Source of the DNA: Candidatus Symbiothrix sp.
Lineage (GTDB): Bacteria > Bacteroidota > Bacteroidia > Bacteroidales > Azobacteroidaceae
Direction: 5' to 3'
Length of the DNA: 40,764 nt
NCBI GenBank assembly: GCA_031272095.1
Contig: JAISUM010000052.1
Span: 1-40,764, forward strand
Part shown: one piece after another, positions 18,145-28,083 of the stretch
Position numbering within the stretch: the first letter of the stretch is position 1
Layout of the letters: each line of letters starts with the position of its first letter
Notes under the pieces: model-generated
Database searches by the model: none
What the model saw: only the letters and a program-made list of their open reading frames with translations
What the model was told of the DNA's origin: nothing
Program-made: the position numbers and the translations under genes

Positions 18145-20221
18145 CGATTTTATAGATCTTGCTTTGTTGTTCCGTCCGGATTTTTACGAAATAAATTCCT
18201 GATTGCCAATGCTTTGCAGATATTTCTGTTTGGTTGCAATGCGGATCGGAATATAGCGTGCGCCCCTGCATATCGGTGATCGAAACGGCAGCCGGAGCTT
18301 TGAGCGGCAGATGTAAGATGTCGCGCACCGGATTGGGATAAGGCGTTTCGTCGGCGTCGATGGTCGGCAATGCAGTATAGACAACCGCCGTACTGACTTT
18401 CTTCGACTTGCAATCTTCGTTATACGCCTGCACCGAAAAATTGTAAGTGTCGGCGCCTTCCGGCTGATAGTAGTAAGTCGGCTCAATGGTTTCTCCTACC
18501 ACCGTATTGCCGACGGAGATTTCGTAAGTCAGCGAGCCGATCGGCGTGTTTTGCGGTTGCTCCCACGACAATCTGATAACGTCGTTCAGGACTTCGGCTT
18601 GCAGATTTTCGACGTGTGCATATTGATAATCAAACGAAACCAATCCGTTGGCTTGCGTGATATTGGTCAGCGCCTTTTCGGTAACCGCTGTCCCCGCCAA
18701 ACTTGACCATCGAAACAGTCGTGGCGTGGAATAGCCGGTAAATTTATTGCGTTCGGCAGTGCCGGCAAACGGCGTTCCCTCGTCTAACCACACATATTTT
18801 TCGCCGTTGTAGGTGTATTCTTTTCCGTATGTCGCTTGATTGGAGGTCGGAATGGTGGTAGTTGATGCGGCATAGACAATATAAGCTTGTTGCGGATGTT
18901 TGGTGTTATTGACACTGCCTCCGGCTGCCGAATTGTGGATGTGATAAATGATCAAACCATTGCCGGGCAGGGAGGCGTCGAATCCGACTTTTTGCCGATT
19001 TTCCAGCACATATTGTTCGTTGTTGGTATAGGGTTTCATAATATAAGCCACCGGATTTTCAGCCGCATTGGGGATATCTGTTACCGACTGTGTTTCAACG
19101 AGTTCTGTTGGCGTTACCCATCCATAGAGAATTTTCTGAAACATATTGATATGGGCGGGACAGGAACCTGATGGCGAACCGTTCCAACTGCCGTTTGCCA
19201 TCAAATCCCATTCGTCGGTACCCGGATAATTTCCGCCGTTGGATTCGTAATCGGTATCGTAATAATCGGGGGCGCCGAAAACGTGGCACAGTTCGTGGCA
19301 GATCACGCCGATGGTGGTGATGTTGTTGCCCGATGCGCCGCGCAGTTGCGGAGAGCAGGAATAGCGCGACACCTTGACACCGTTTAATGTCAGCGTCGAG
19401 ATGGTGCCCTGATGCGACCAGATTTGTTTGCCGTTGTCGATATTTTCGTCGCCATAACCGGCAAACAGAATGTGGAAAGTTTCTAATTTGCCGTTGGTGG
19501 CATATTCCGACAAATTGATATTGGGATCCGCTGCGACAGCCTGAATGGAGGCGCGGGCAAAACTCGACCAAGTATTTTCGTTTCCGTAGTGCGACGCCGA
19601 ATCTGCTAATGTGTAAGGTCCGGCAAGGTCGATGCTCAATTCTAACTGTCCGTAAGAATTTTCCAAATAATAATCTTTGACGCTGCCGTGTATATTATTA
19701 GAGGAATAGCCGATTTGATTCAGCAGGTTGTAGTAGGCGTCTTTGGTATGCGTCATCTGTTTATCTTTAAAATTGATCAGTACGCAAAGTGCTTTTTTAG
19801 AGCCGGTTACAGGTGAAGCGACGGTTTCGCTGATCACCTGATTGATCTGTTGCATTTTCTGTACCTGTCCTGCGCTGTATCGCAAATTTTTAGGTGTGCG
19901 CAACAGAAACTGATGCAACTCGTCGGAACGCAAACCGCGCTGTCCGTAAATATGTTTGGACGGAGTCAGATTGCCGTCGGCATCCAATTCGGCATAGGTA
20001 ACAAATTGTTGGTCGTTGCGTAACAGGGTATAACCGTCCGGCGACTGCATCCAATGCACCCGTTCATCGCCGCGAATCAGATAGGTGATGGTCGTTCCAT
20101 CGGGCTGTTGGGTGGTTACAGGATGTGGATTTGCAGGAACCGCATAGATTGCAGCTAAATTCAACACGCTGATAGTCAGCAAAATAATTGTCTTTCCAAT
20201 AAGTTTTTGTAAATAGTTCAT
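18137..20221 (-). CDS. M6-family secreted metalloprotease with C-terminal type IX secretion sorting domain
   Basis: 694 aa; signal peptide; zinc site HELCHVFGAPDYYDTD; C-terminal YPNPVRDILHLPL...VSITDMQGRTLYS...WQSGIYFVKI. Confidence 0.92.
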   Translation of the reverse strand: MNYLQKLIGKTIILLTISVLNLAAIYAVPANPHPVTTQQPDGTTITYLIRGDERVHWMQSPDGYTLLRNDQQFVTYAELDADGNLTPSKHIYGQRGLRSDELHQFLLRTPKNLRYSAGQVQKMQQINQVISETVASPVTGSKKALCVLINFKDKQMTHTKDAYYNLLNQIGYSSNNIHGSVKDYYLENSYGQLELSIDLAGPYTLADSASHYGNENTWSSFARASIQAVAADPNINLSEYATNGKLETFHILFAGYGDENIDNGKQIWSHQGTISTLTLNGVKVSRYSCSPQLRGASGNNITTIGVICHELCHVFGAPDYYDTDYESNGGNYPGTDEWDLMANGSWNGSPSGSCPAHINMFQKILYGWVTPTELVETQSVTDIPNAAENPVAYIMKPYTNNEQYVLENRQKVGFDASLPGNGLIIYHIHNSAAGGSVNNTKHPQQAYIVYAASTTTIPTSNQATYGKEYTYNGEKYVWLDEGTPFAGTAERNKFTGYSTPRLFRWSSLAGTAVTEKALTNITQANGLVSFDYQYAHVENLQAEVLNDVIRLSWEQPQNTPIGSLTYEISVGNTVVGETIEPTYYYQPEGADTYNFSVQAYNEDCKSKKVSTAVVYTALPTIDADETPYPNPVRDILHLPLKAPAAVSITDMQGRTLYSDPHCNQTEISAKHWQSGIYFVKIRTEQQSKIYKIVK

Positions 20222-20247
20222 ACTTGTTTGTCAAATGATTGAAGGTG

Positions 20248-20255
20248 CAAAGTTA
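20248..20255 (-). promoter_or_regulatory. -7 box (minus strand TAACTTTG) for the M6 protease
   Basis: Exact TAnnTTTG upstream of the start at 20221. Confidence 0.5.
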
Positions 20256-20284
20256 GTATAATTTTTCGAGACTACACGCAAATC

Positions 20285-21052
20285 CTACTGAATAAACGTG
20301 CCGCCGCCGATATGGATGTCGGATGGGCGTGTGATAATCACCTCTTTTACGCCTGCAGCAATTGCTAAAAAAGCATTTTCCAATTTGGGAATCATTCCGG
20401 CGTGGATGATGCCGTCTTCTTTGTATTGCAGAAATTCGTCGTGTGTCAGTGAGCGGATGACGCTGTTGTCGTCGTTTTCGTCGCGCAAGACGCCCTTTTT
20501 TTCAAAACAGTAGATCAGGCGGACGTTGAAATCGTAGGCGAGCGCTTTGGCGGTTTCACCGGCGATAGTATCGGCATTGGTGTTAAGCAATTGCCCGTTG
20601 CCGTCGTGCGTAATTGGCGATAATACAGGGAGATAGTTCTGTTCTAAAAGATAGTTCAAGGCAGGAGCATTCACTTCTTTGACGTCGCCGACAAAGCCGT
20701 AATCGACGCTACCTGCCGGTCGGCGTGTTGCTAAAATCACATTCATATCGGCGCCGGTCAGTCCAAGTGCATCGACGTGCATGGCTTGCAGTTTGGCGAC
20801 AATATTTTTATTCACCAAGCCGCCATAGACCATAGTAACGATGCGCAAGGTTTCAGCATCTGTAATTCGCCGACCGTCAACCATTTGCGTAACTACGCCC
20901 AACTGTTCGGACAGCTGTGTTGCGGAAGTGCCGCCGCCGTGTACCAATATTTTATAACCGGCGATGCGCACAAAATTTTCGAGGAACTGTTGCAAGGTTT
21001 CCGGCTGTTCAACGACCTTGCCTCCTACTTTGACTATTGTTAGATGATTCAT
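20285..21052 (-). CDS. argB: Acetylglutamate kinase
   Basis: 255 aa; VKVGGKVVE, LVHGGGTSATQLSEQLG, NTNADTIAGETAKAL, GGGTFIQ. Confidence 0.93.
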   Translation of the reverse strand: MNHLTIVKVGGKVVEQPETLQQFLENFVRIAGYKILVHGGGTSATQLSEQLGVVTQMVDGRRITDAETLRIVTMVYGGLVNKNIVAKLQAMHVDALGLTGADMNVILATRRPAGSVDYGFVGDVKEVNAPALNYLLEQNYLPVLSPITHDGNGQLLNTNADTIAGETAKALAYDFNVRLIYCFEKKGVLRDENDDNSVIRSLTHDEFLQYKEDGIIHAGMIPKLENAFLAIAAGVKEVIITRPSDIHIGGGTFIQ

Positions 21053-21074
21053 AGATCTGATGGAAATTTGGGTG

Positions 21075-21082
21075 CAAAGATA
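21075..21082 (-). promoter_or_regulatory. -7 box (minus strand TATCTTTG) for argB
   Basis: Exact TAnnTTTG 23 nt upstream of the start codon. Confidence 0.5.
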
Positions 21083-21098
21083 CTAAATAATTTTGAAA

Positions 21099-21151
21099 TA
21101 GTGATTAAATAGTGATTAGTTGTTAGTGATTAGTGATTAGTGTTTAGTGAT
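21099..21151. repeat. Degenerate GTGATTA heptad repeat cluster
   Basis: tagtgattaaatagtgattagttgttagtgattagtgattagtgtttagtgatc in the argB/ogt divergent region. Confidence 0.85.
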
Positions 21152-21250
21152 CTTTTTCCGAATTATTTTTATGCGTTTGTCTGTAATTGAAAATTTTATA
21201 TTACTTTTGCCACGTTATAAATCATTTTTCAGATCCGATATCGTAATAAG

Positions 21251-21805
21251 TTGATGAATACACAAAAAAATGTCTGTACCACCTTCATCGAAACGCCTTT
21301 GGGAACGATGCTTGCCGCCGCCGGAGAGCGAGGTTTATGTATGTTGGAATATACCGATTACAAACTGCTTGATTTGGAATTGAAGCAATTATCCGCAGCT
21401 TTCAAAGTGCCCTTGACGCCTTGCGAACATCCGCTGTTTGATGCTTTGCGACAGCAGTTGCAGGCGTATTTTGCAGGCGACCGTCGCGATTTCGATTTGC
21501 CGATAGATTTGGTGGGGACGGAATTTCAAAAACAGGTCTGGCGCAGTTTGTTGCAGATACCTTACGGACAGACCACGACTTACGCCCGACAAGCCGCCTT
21601 GGTCGGCAAACCGTCGGCAATGCGAGCCGTAGCCAATGCCAACGGACGCAACAAAATATCCATCATCCTGCCTTGCCATCGAATTATCGGCGCCGACGGA
21701 TCCCTCACCGGCTATGGTGGCGGACTTTGGCGCAAACAAAAACTGTTAGACTTGGAAAAGACAAATATTTATAGTACCTTTGCCCGCGAAAATCAAATAT
21801 TGTAG
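21251..21805 (+). CDS. ogt: Methylated-DNA--protein-cysteine methyltransferase
   Basis: 184 aa; active-site LPCHRIIG and FQKQVWRSLLQIPYGQTTTYARQAALVGKPSAMRAVANANGRN. Confidence 0.95.
   Translation: MMNTQKNVCTTFIETPLGTMLAAAGERGLCMLEYTDYKLLDLELKQLSAAFKVPLTPCEHPLFDALRQQLQAYFAGDRRDFDLPIDLVGTEFQKQVWRSLLQIPYGQTTTYARQAALVGKPSAMRAVANANGRNKISIILPCHRIIGADGSLTGYGGGLWRKQKLLDLEKTNIYSTFARENQIL
21752..21782 (+). promoter_or_regulatory. Intragenic promoter at the 3' end of ogt (TTG-N20-TACCTTTG) driving the DUF2723 gene
   Basis: TTG at 21752-21754, 20-nt spacer, TACCTTTG at 21775-21782; next ATG at 21818. Confidence 0.6.
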
Positions 21806-21817
21806 AAATAATCACCA

Positions 21818-24800
21818 ATGAAAAGATTTCAAATAGCTAACACCCTGACCGGTTGGGTAGTATTTTTAATAGCAGCGGTCGTCTATCTGCTGACGATTGA
21901 GCCGACTGCAAGTTTCTGGGATTGCGGCGAATTTATCGCATCCGCTTATAAATTGGAAGTAGGGCATCCTCCCGGAGCGCCGATATTTATGTTGATGGGC
22001 AATTTAGCGTCGCATTTTGCATCCGAACCATCGCAAGTCTCGATGATGCTGAACGCATTGTCCGCCATTTTCAGCGCATTGACCATCTTGTTTTTGTTTT
22101 GGACGATCACCCATTTAGCTCGCAAATTAGTATGGACGAATACGACGGAAGCCTTGTCTTTGTCGCGATTGATTATCATTTTGGGAGCGGGAGCTGTCGG
22201 TGCATTAGCCTATACTTTTTCCGATACGTTTTGGTTCTCGGCAGTAGAAGGCGAAGTGTATGCTTTCTCGTCGCTGATGACCGCCCTCGTTTTCTGGCTG
22301 ATTTTGAAGTGGGAAGATGTGGCAGACGAAGCCCATTCTAACCGATGGCTGATTTTGATAGCTTATCTGATCGGTGTTTCGGTAGCGATCCACTTGTTGA
22401 ATTTATTGTGTATCCCCGCTATCGTGTTGGTCTATTATTTCCGCAAGACGGAACAGCCGACTTTCAAAGGTGCAGTGATAGCGCTGCTGATTTCTTTTGG
22501 TATCGTGGTTGCCATTCTCTACGGCTTGGTGCAAGGTTTGGTCGAAGTCGCCGGTTGGTTTGAGCTGCTGTTTGTCAACAGTTTCCATTTGCCGTATAAT
22601 TCGGGCGTGCTGTTTTATGTCTGCCTCGTTTTCGGCGTGCTGGCTTGGGCAATTTGGGAAACAATGCGGGACAATACCACTCCCCATCGCGCAAAAATCG
22701 CCTTTCTGATCGCTTTTTCTTTATTAGGTATTCCATTTATAGGCAACGGATATGCATTGGGATTTTTGATTATCGCGGTGGTCGCCGTCTATTTATTTGC
22801 TACGAAAAAAGTCAATCCTGTCATCCTCAACTCCATTCTGATAGGGCTGTTGGTAATCACCATCGGCTATTCATCTTATGCGCTGATTATGGTACGCTCG
22901 GCAGCCAATACGCCGATGGATCAAAATTCGCCCGAAGATATTTTCACTTTGCGCACCTATTTGAGCCGCGAACAATATGGTGAAACGCCGTTGTTTTACG
23001 GACCGACTTTCGTAGCCGACATCAAATACGAAAACGGACGGGCTGTCCGCAAAGACAAGGGACCTGTCTGGTCTCAAATTCCCAAAAAAGACCCATCCGA
23101 ACCGGACAGATATTACGAATCGGGCAGAAACGAATCCTACGAATATGTCGATGAACTCTGCACCATCTTCCCCAGAATGTTCAGCTCCGTACCCGACCAC
23201 GTGTCAGGCTATAAGATGTGGTCTGACTTCAAAGGAAAAAAAGTCAGGGTTGCCGACCCGAGTCGTGGTGGCAGTAAATGGGTAACACGCCCGACTTTTG
23301 CCGAAAATTTGCGCTATTTCTTTGCCTATCAGGTCAATTTTATGTATTGGCGCTATTTTATGTGGAATTTTGCCGGACGACAAAACGACCTTCGCAGCGA
23401 TGGCGAAATTTACAAAGGCAACTGGATTACCGGCATCAGCTTTTTGGATAAGCTGCGCGTGGGACCGCAGGACGATATGCCCGACAGTATTGCAAAAAAT
23501 AAAGCGCACAATAAATATTATATGTTGCCGCTCTTGCTGGGTATTCTGGGCATCTTCTTCCAAATCTATGCCGGCAAAAAAGGCTCGCAACAATTTTGGG
23601 TTACTTTCCTGCTGTTCTTTATGACCGGTTTGGCGATCGTGCTTTATCTGAATCAAACGCCCGGACAGCCCCGTGAGCGCGATTATGCTTACGCAGGGTC
23701 GTTCTATGCCTTCTGTATTTGGATAGGACTGGGAACGGCAGGCGTGATGCAACTGATCAAAAAATATGCGAAAAAAACACCGGATACAGTGGCAGCCATA
23801 GCAGCGTCGGCGATCTGTCTATTGGTGCCGATACAAATGGCGTCGCAAACTTGGGATGATCACGACCGGTCGGGACGCTATATTGCCCGCGATTTCGGTA
23901 AAAACTATTTAGCTACCTGCGACGAAAACGCTATCATTTTCACCAACGGCGATAACGATACTTTCCCCTTGTGGTATGCACAGGAAGTAGAAGGCTATCG
24001 TACCGACGTGCGCGTCTGTAATTTGAGCTACCTCCAAACCGATTGGTATATCGATCAGATGAAACGTCAAGCTTACGAATCGAAACCGCTGCCTATCGAC
24101 TGGAAAAAATACGAATACGTTCAGGGCAAACACGATATCGCTTATATTGTGAGCGCTTACGAATATCCCTGGACGGTGCAAGCAGCGCTGGATCGTATAA
24201 AATCCGACGACGTACGCGACAAACAACTGCCCGGATACAACAACACGGGCGAGATAGACAATGTGCCAACCACAAAAATCATTATTCCGATAGATTCGGC
24301 GGCTGTGGCTGCCTCCGGTCGGTTGAAACCCGAACAGGCAACTTGGATTGAGCCTTACATCCTGGTCGATTTCGGCGAAAGACGTAGCGGACAACAAATC
24401 TATCAAAACGCAGAACGCTATATCGGTAAACAAAAAATGATGGTGCTGGAAATGTTGAAAAACAATGCCGACTGGTCGCGCCCCATTTATTTTGCATCGT
24501 CGGTGGGTCCAGACAACTATATGCGTTTGGAACCCTATTTCCGTCGCGATGGCGCCGCTTTGCGTGTAATGCCTTATAAAACAATGCATTATGCAATGTC
24601 GAACCTTAAAGGATATGAACCGGATAACTCGTGGATGTATATGGGAGGTATCGATACCGATATTCTTTACGACAATTTGATGAATAAATATCAATGGGGC
24701 AATCTCGAACAACCCGGATTGTATCTCGACGAAAACTGTATCCGTATGACACTGTCGTTCCGAAAAATGTTCGGACAGTTAGCCGTGCAGTTAGCGATGG

Positions 24801-25186
24801 AAGGCGATACTGTCAGAGCCGAAGCCGCCGCCGACCGTTGCCAACAAGTGATACCTTCGTACAATTCGCCTTACGATAATTATTCTATGTCGGATATTGC
24901 TCGCGCATACACGATGATTGGTGCCAAAGAAAAAGCGACTAAACTCTATGTCGAACTGGCTGAAATATCAGCAAAATCGCTGAAATGGTACAACCGTCTG
25001 AATCGGAACCAATATGCCTCTGTCTTCAACGAAATCAGAATGGAACAGATGTATATGGGAGAATATCTGAATTATTTTCAAAGCAATGAAAAAGAATTAT
25101 TTGACAAATATTACGAAATTTATGTCGCCTCCGCCGAGCGCATGCAGCAAGTCAACAATGCCCGGCAAAGCGGTCTTAATCGATAA
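21818..25186 (+). CDS. DUF2723 family multi-TM protein (TMEM260/protein O-mannosyltransferase-like)
   Basis: 1122 aa; TIEPTASFWDCGEFIASAYKLEVGHPPGAPIFMLMGNLAS hallmark and many TM segments; later QTPGQPRERDYAYAGSFYAFCIWIG and NGDNDTFPLWYAQEVEGYRTDVRVCNLSYL. Confidence 0.93.
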   Translation: MKRFQIANTLTGWVVFLIAAVVYLLTIEPTASFWDCGEFIASAYKLEVGHPPGAPIFMLMGNLASHFASEPSQVSMMLNALSAIFSALTILFLFWTITHLARKLVWTNTTEALSLSRLIIILGAGAVGALAYTFSDTFWFSAVEGEVYAFSSLMTALVFWLILKWEDVADEAHSNRWLILIAYLIGVSVAIHLLNLLCIPAIVLVYYFRKTEQPTFKGAVIALLISFGIVVAILYGLVQGLVEVAGWFELLFVNSFHLPYNSGVLFYVCLVFGVLAWAIWETMRDNTTPHRAKIAFLIAFSLLGIPFIGNGYALGFLIIAVVAVYLFATKKVNPVILNSILIGLLVITIGYSSYALIMVRSAANTPMDQNSPEDIFTLRTYLSREQYGETPLFYGPTFVADIKYENGRAVRKDKGPVWSQIPKKDPSEPDRYYESGRNESYEYVDELCTIFPRMFSSVPDHVSGYKMWSDFKGKKVRVADPSRGGSKWVTRPTFAENLRYFFAYQVNFMYWRYFMWNFAGRQNDLRSDGEIYKGNWITGISFLDKLRVGPQDDMPDSIAKNKAHNKYYMLPLLLGILGIFFQIYAGKKGSQQFWVTFLLFFMTGLAIVLYLNQTPGQPRERDYAYAGSFYAFCIWIGLGTAGVMQLIKKYAKKTPDTVAAIAASAICLLVPIQMASQTWDDHDRSGRYIARDFGKNYLATCDENAIIFTNGDNDTFPLWYAQEVEGYRTDVRVCNLSYLQTDWYIDQMKRQAYESKPLPIDWKKYEYVQGKHDIAYIVSAYEYPWTVQAALDRIKSDDVRDKQLPGYNNTGEIDNVPTTKIIIPIDSAAVAASGRLKPEQATWIEPYILVDFGERRSGQQIYQNAERYIGKQKMMVLEMLKNNADWSRPIYFASSVGPDNYMRLEPYFRRDGAALRVMPYKTMHYAMSNLKGYEPDNSWMYMGGIDTDILYDNLMNKYQWGNLEQPGLYLDENCIRMTLSFRKMFGQLAVQLAMEGDTVRAEAAADRCQQVIPSYNSPYDNYSMSDIARAYTMIGAKEKATKLYVELAEISAKSLKWYNRLNRNQYASVFNEIRMEQMYMGEYLNYFQSNEKELFDKYYEIYVASAERMQQVNNARQSGLNR

Positions 25187-25189
25187 ATT

Positions 25190-25798
25190 ATGTTGATAGA
25201 ACGTCCTCCACGTTTATACAGAATGATGTTTCCGGGCGCCGAGTGGCGGTTAAAACCGGAAAATAAAACAGTATATCTGACTTTCGACGACGGACCCATC
25301 CCCGAAGTAACGCCCTGGGTATTAGATATATTGGATCAATACCGGATTCCGGCGGCGTTTTTTTGTGTCGCCGACAATGTGCGCAAACATCCTGACATTT
25401 ATCGAATGATTCAAGAGCGCGGACACCTGATCGGCAACCACACCTATCACCATCTGCAAGGCTGGCAAGTGAAGCCGAAAACCTATATGGCAGACGTCGA
25501 ACAGGCAGCGCAGTTGATTGACAGTAAGCTGTTTCGTCCGCCGCACGGACATTTGCGCCCCACACAGTTTTTTCGCTTACACGAGCAGTATCGCGTCATT
25601 ATGTGGGATGTCGTTACACGCGATTACAGCCGTTTGCAAACCGCCGAACAAGTCTTGTACAACGTCAAAAAATACACGCGCAACGGCTCTATCATCGTTT
25701 TTCACGACTCGCTGAAATCCGAAGCAAAAATCAAAATCATCCTGCCCCAAGCCATCGAATGGATACTCAACGAAGGCTATACTTTCGGCAAGTTGTAA
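25190..25798 (+). CDS. Polysaccharide deacetylase (NodB/CE4) family protein
   Basis: 202 aa; YLTFDDGPIPEVTPWVLDIL, GNHTYHH, RPPHGHLRPTQ, VFHDS. Confidence 0.93.
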   Translation: MLIERPPRLYRMMFPGAEWRLKPENKTVYLTFDDGPIPEVTPWVLDILDQYRIPAAFFCVADNVRKHPDIYRMIQERGHLIGNHTYHHLQGWQVKPKTYMADVEQAAQLIDSKLFRPPHGHLRPTQFFRLHEQYRVIMWDVVTRDYSRLQTAEQVLYNVKKYTRNGSIIVFHDSLKSEAKIKIILPQAIEWILNEGYTFGKL

Positions 25799-25809
25799 AT
25801 CGAAAAAAA

Positions 25810-25865
25810 TAATCACTAATCACTAATCACTAATCACTAATCACTAATCACTACCCACTACCCAC
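25810..25865. repeat. Tandem heptad array: six TAATCAC units plus two TACCCAC units
   Basis: Direct read of 25810-25865; ends 2 bp before the TTG of the downstream promoter. Confidence 0.97.
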
Positions 25866-25867
25866 CC

Positions 25868-25898
25868 TTGTAAATCTCAAAATTTTATACTAACTTTG
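25868..25898 (+). promoter_or_regulatory. Promoter TTG-N20-TAACTTTG for the acyl-CoA synthetase gene
   Basis: TTG at 25868-25870, TAACTTTG at 25891-25898, ATG at 25924. Confidence 0.65.
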
Positions 25899-25923
25899 CC
25901 GCGATGTAAATACGGACATAAAC

Positions 25924-27987
25924 ATGATTAATCACCAACTGATTCATCCGAAAAGCATAGTCGTCATCGGCGGCTCCAACAATACCTCCAAACCCGGCGG
26001 CAGTTGCATACGCAACCTGATAGACTGCGGATTTGATGGCGCACTTTATGTCGTCAATCCGAAAGAAACGGAAGTGCAAGGCTTGAAAAGTTATCGCGAC
26101 GTATCGGAAATCCCGCCTGCCGATTTGGCAATCATCGCTATCCCCGCCAAAGCTTGCTTCGATGCTATAAAGGTCTTGGCGCAGGAAAAACACGTCAAAG
26201 CCTTTGTGATGTTTTCTGCCGGATTCAAGGAAGAAAGTCAGGAAGGCGCCGAAATGGAAAAGGCAATTGCCGACTTGCTGACCGACACTGACGCCGCTTT
26301 GATAGGACCCAATTGCATCGGCATACTCAACCGCTATCATCACAGCGTTTTCACCCGCCCGACGCCTAAAATGAGTCCTTCCGGCGTGGATATGATTTCG
26401 AGTTCGGGTAGCACAGCCCTGTATATCATCGAGGCAAGTATGCGTATGGGTTTGCGTTTCAATTCGATGTGGTCGATCGGAAATGCCGCGCAAATCACGG
26501 TGGAAGATGTGTTGGAATATATGGACATCCGGTTCGATCCGGCTGTTGATTCGAAAATCAAGCTGCTTTATATAGAGAGCATTAACAACCCCGATAAACT
26601 TTTGGAACATACCTCGTCGCTGATTCGCAAAGGCTGTCGCATTGCGGCAATCAAATCGGGATCATCGGCGTCGGGCAGGCGTGCCGCTGCGTCGCATACC
26701 GGCGCGATGGCGAGCTCCGATTCGGCGGTGGAGGCATTGTTTCGTAAGGCAGGCATCGTGCGTTGCTACAGTCGCGAAGAATTGGCTACCGTCGGTGCTA
26801 TTTTTACACTTAAAGAGTTGAAAGGCAAAAATATAGCTATCGTTACACAGGCAGGAGGAGCCGCTGTGATGCTGACCGACGCTTTGGCAAAAGGCGGCAT
26901 GGAAATTCCCTCTTTGGCAGATCATCCGATGGCGGCAGAACTGAAAGCACAACTCCTGCCCGGCTCGTCGGTCAATAATCCGATAGATATGTTGGGAACC
27001 GGCACGGCGCAACATTTGTCGTTGGCGATTGACTATTGCGAACAAAAATTTGAGATGATCGACGGCATTGCGGTGATTTACGGCAGTCCGGGACTGAACA
27101 AGGTCTATGAAGCTTATGAAGTCATCGACCGCAAAATGAAAACCTGCAAAAAACCCATATATCCGGTATTGCCCTCTGTCAGTTCGGCATGGGACGAAAC
27201 CGATTTTTTTATCGAGAAAGGACACGTCAATTTCAGCGATGAGGTAGGATTAGCTAATGCATTGATATTGAGCTATAAAACGCATAATCCCTTGCCCTAT
27301 TTGCCCGAATTGAAAGGCGTGGATGTGCCGCTCATCCGCCGCATTATCGACGATATTTCGGAATCGGGCTACCTGAAACCAAAAGACGTACAGGCATTGT
27401 TTCGTGCGGCTAACATACCGATGGTTAAAGAGTTAGTGTCCGATGATTGGGAGCAGGTCAGGGCGTTTGCCGAACAGACAGGTTTTCCGGTCGTCGCCAA
27501 AGTGGTGGGTCCGGTACACAAATCCGATATCGGCGGCGTTGTGTTGAATATCCGTTCCGAGAAACATTTGCAAATCGAATTTGAACGATTGCTGCAACTT
27601 CCTGATGCACAGTCGGTGATGATTCAGCCGATGTTGAAAGGCGCCGAATTGTTTGCGGGCGCCAAATACGAAGAAAAATTCGGACACATCGTCTTGTGCG
27701 GGCTGGGCGGTATATTTGTGGAAATTTTCAAAGACATTGCCTCCGGCTTGGCGCCGGTCGCCACCGAAGAAGCTTTGTCGATGATCCGTTCTTTGAGAGG
27801 TTATAAAGTGTTTCAGGGTGCTCGCGGACAAAAAGGCATCGACGAATATCAATTCGCCGAAATCATCGTCAGACTGTCTTCGTTGTTGCGTTTTGCCGTA
27901 GAAATAAAAGAGTTAGATATCAATCCCTTGTTGGCTACCGACAAGGGAATTATCGCAGTGGATGCGCGTATAAGAATAGAAAAATGA
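25924..27987 (+). CDS. ADP-forming acetate/acyl-CoA synthetase, fused alpha-beta subunits
   Basis: 687 aa; CoA-binding N-terminus (IHPKSIVVIGGSNNTSKPGG), GPNCIGILN, ATP-grasp C-terminal half (GFPVVAKVVGPVHKSDIGGV, DINPLLA). Confidence 0.92.
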   Translation: MINHQLIHPKSIVVIGGSNNTSKPGGSCIRNLIDCGFDGALYVVNPKETEVQGLKSYRDVSEIPPADLAIIAIPAKACFDAIKVLAQEKHVKAFVMFSAGFKEESQEGAEMEKAIADLLTDTDAALIGPNCIGILNRYHHSVFTRPTPKMSPSGVDMISSSGSTALYIIEASMRMGLRFNSMWSIGNAAQITVEDVLEYMDIRFDPAVDSKIKLLYIESINNPDKLLEHTSSLIRKGCRIAAIKSGSSASGRRAAASHTGAMASSDSAVEALFRKAGIVRCYSREELATVGAIFTLKELKGKNIAIVTQAGGAAVMLTDALAKGGMEIPSLADHPMAAELKAQLLPGSSVNNPIDMLGTGTAQHLSLAIDYCEQKFEMIDGIAVIYGSPGLNKVYEAYEVIDRKMKTCKKPIYPVLPSVSSAWDETDFFIEKGHVNFSDEVGLANALILSYKTHNPLPYLPELKGVDVPLIRRIIDDISESGYLKPKDVQALFRAANIPMVKELVSDDWEQVRAFAEQTGFPVVAKVVGPVHKSDIGGVVLNIRSEKHLQIEFERLLQLPDAQSVMIQPMLKGAELFAGAKYEEKFGHIVLCGLGGIFVEIFKDIASGLAPVATEEALSMIRSLRGYKVFQGARGQKGIDEYQFAEIIVRLSSLLRFAVEIKELDINPLLATDKGIIAVDARIRIEK

Positions 27988-27991
27988 AAAT

Positions 27992-28083
27992 AAAAAAACC
28001 GCTCTTATCGCTGCGTATTAAAAGTAAATGAGATTGTTAATGAAATATACTTATAAACGATAAGAACGGTGTACCTGAAATGA
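27992..28083 (-). ncRNA. Candidate minus-strand small RNA with closing helix and terminal U-run
   Basis: Minus-strand TATCTTTG at 28096-28089, then a transcript with a 13-bp closing helix (ACCGUUCUUAUCG / CGAUAAGAGCGGU, one U.G) followed by an oligo-U tract; no plausible CDS. Confidence 0.4.

Noticed and set aside
21818-25798. Possible new glycosylation island (DUF2723 protein plus polysaccharide deacetylase)
   Set aside because: Both families are widespread in Bacteroidetes and no glycan-assembly genes accompany them here.
25810-25865. CRISPR-like array
   Set aside because: Contiguous 7-bp units with no unique spacers and no cas genes nearby.
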